From Nothopassalora personata (Eukaryota > Ascomycota > Dothideomycetes > Mycosphaerellales > Mycosphaerellaceae): 64,000 nucleotides of DNA. Each line of letters starts with the position of its first letter. Within the stretch, counting starts at the first letter, position 1. Shown one piece after another: positions 63,618 to 64,000 of the stretch. Below the pieces are notes generated by a model. The model saw only the letters and a list, made by a program, of their open reading frames with translations. It did not search any database and was not told the DNA's origin. The stretch covers positions 1,240,001 through 1,304,000 of the forward strand of contig CM066295.1 in the NCBI GenBank assembly GCA_033816765.1, read 5' to 3'. Made by a program: the position numbers and the translations under genes.

Positions 63618-64000
63618 TTGATTGATTGATTATTCCATTAACGTGCTATTTGAGTCAAAGACTATGCAACACGGGTCTCGAGAACGAGACCAAAATTTGA
63701 GAGAAGGAGAAAAGCCCCGTCGTACCCCGGACGTAAAAACTCCTTAAAAGATGCGAGCAACGCTCGCTATTCGAACCGTAAATCGAATATATTGCGGCGT
63801 AGTACGCGCGTACCCGGTAGTCGTGTCTTGTCAAGAATTGCGGTTTGTCGCCTTGCCCCGGGCGAGACAAGTTTTGCGCCCGTGTCTCGTTCTTGTTTTA
63901 AAAAGGCCAAGCCGGCCGTACCCGTACGCACCGAGCAAAATCCCAAGAAACACCCGTTGCCTCTGTTTCAATCCAGTCGCGTTCTCCGGTCTCGAGTGTA
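63618..64000 (-). mobile_element. LINE-like element, second copy, cut by the window end
   Basis: Starts with the same simple-repeat tail (TTGATTGATTGATT, one unit longer) and matches 30519 onward with only about three differences over 380 bp: G to A in GTCGAGAATT, one extra G in AAAAAGCC, and one A lost in TTTCAAATCC. Near identity and lack of RIP indicate recent activity. Confidence 0.85.

Overview
The window looks like nuclear DNA of a filamentous ascomycete (Pezizomycotina, probably Dothideomycetes; the class is inferred). Genes have short 50-90 bp GT-AG introns. There is a class I hydrophobin, fungal LTR retrotransposons of the Ty1/copia and Ty3/gypsy (chromovirus) types, and a strong CpA-to-TpA mutation signature typical of repeat-induced point mutation (RIP).

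Positions 1-19,640 are mostly ordinary sequence with three convincing host genes, all on the minus strand: a two-RRM RNA-binding protein of the RBMS/MSSP type (1197-3124, three exons), NADPH-cytochrome P450 reductase (6384-8533, two exons) and a class I hydrophobin (17142-17603, three exons). A RIP-decayed pogo/Fot1-type DNA transposon (9121-15407) lies less than 600 bp upstream of the reductase. Inside it sits a young copia element (10224-14391) with identical LTRs and an intact Gag-protease-integrase frame but no reverse transcriptase. A small fold-back element lies at 15989-16509.

Positions 19,640-64,000 are a transposon graveyard with no recognisable host gene. Most of it is old, RIP-mutated sequence: a copia Gag/protease piece (19.6-21.8 kb); a second copia on the minus strand (about 23.85-37.9 kb) split by gypsy-1 (26711-35010); an unrecognised repeat family, 'unit A', whose boundaries carry a 26-bp palindrome (38956-43458 and 60446-63617); and gypsy-3 on the minus strand (about 43.5-60.2 kb). 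Several young, un-RIPed elements with clean target-site duplications sit inside these. They are an intact gypsy chromovirus (gypsy-2, 46679-53978) with an in-frame -1 slippery heptamer at its Gag-Pol junction; a non-autonomous LTR element (56659-59328) with a gag and an antisense zinc-cluster ORF; a LINE-like 761-bp insertion (30519-31279) with a second copy at the window end; and two solo LTRs (37131-37583 and 63142-63303).

The insertion order is readable: old copia, gypsy, pogo and unit-A copies inserted, RIP mutated them, and a later wave arrived that is not RIPed. Protein frames resume on either side of the large insertions, which confirms the nesting. Boundaries inside RIPed sequence are approximate unless an LTR, TIR or target duplication is cited.
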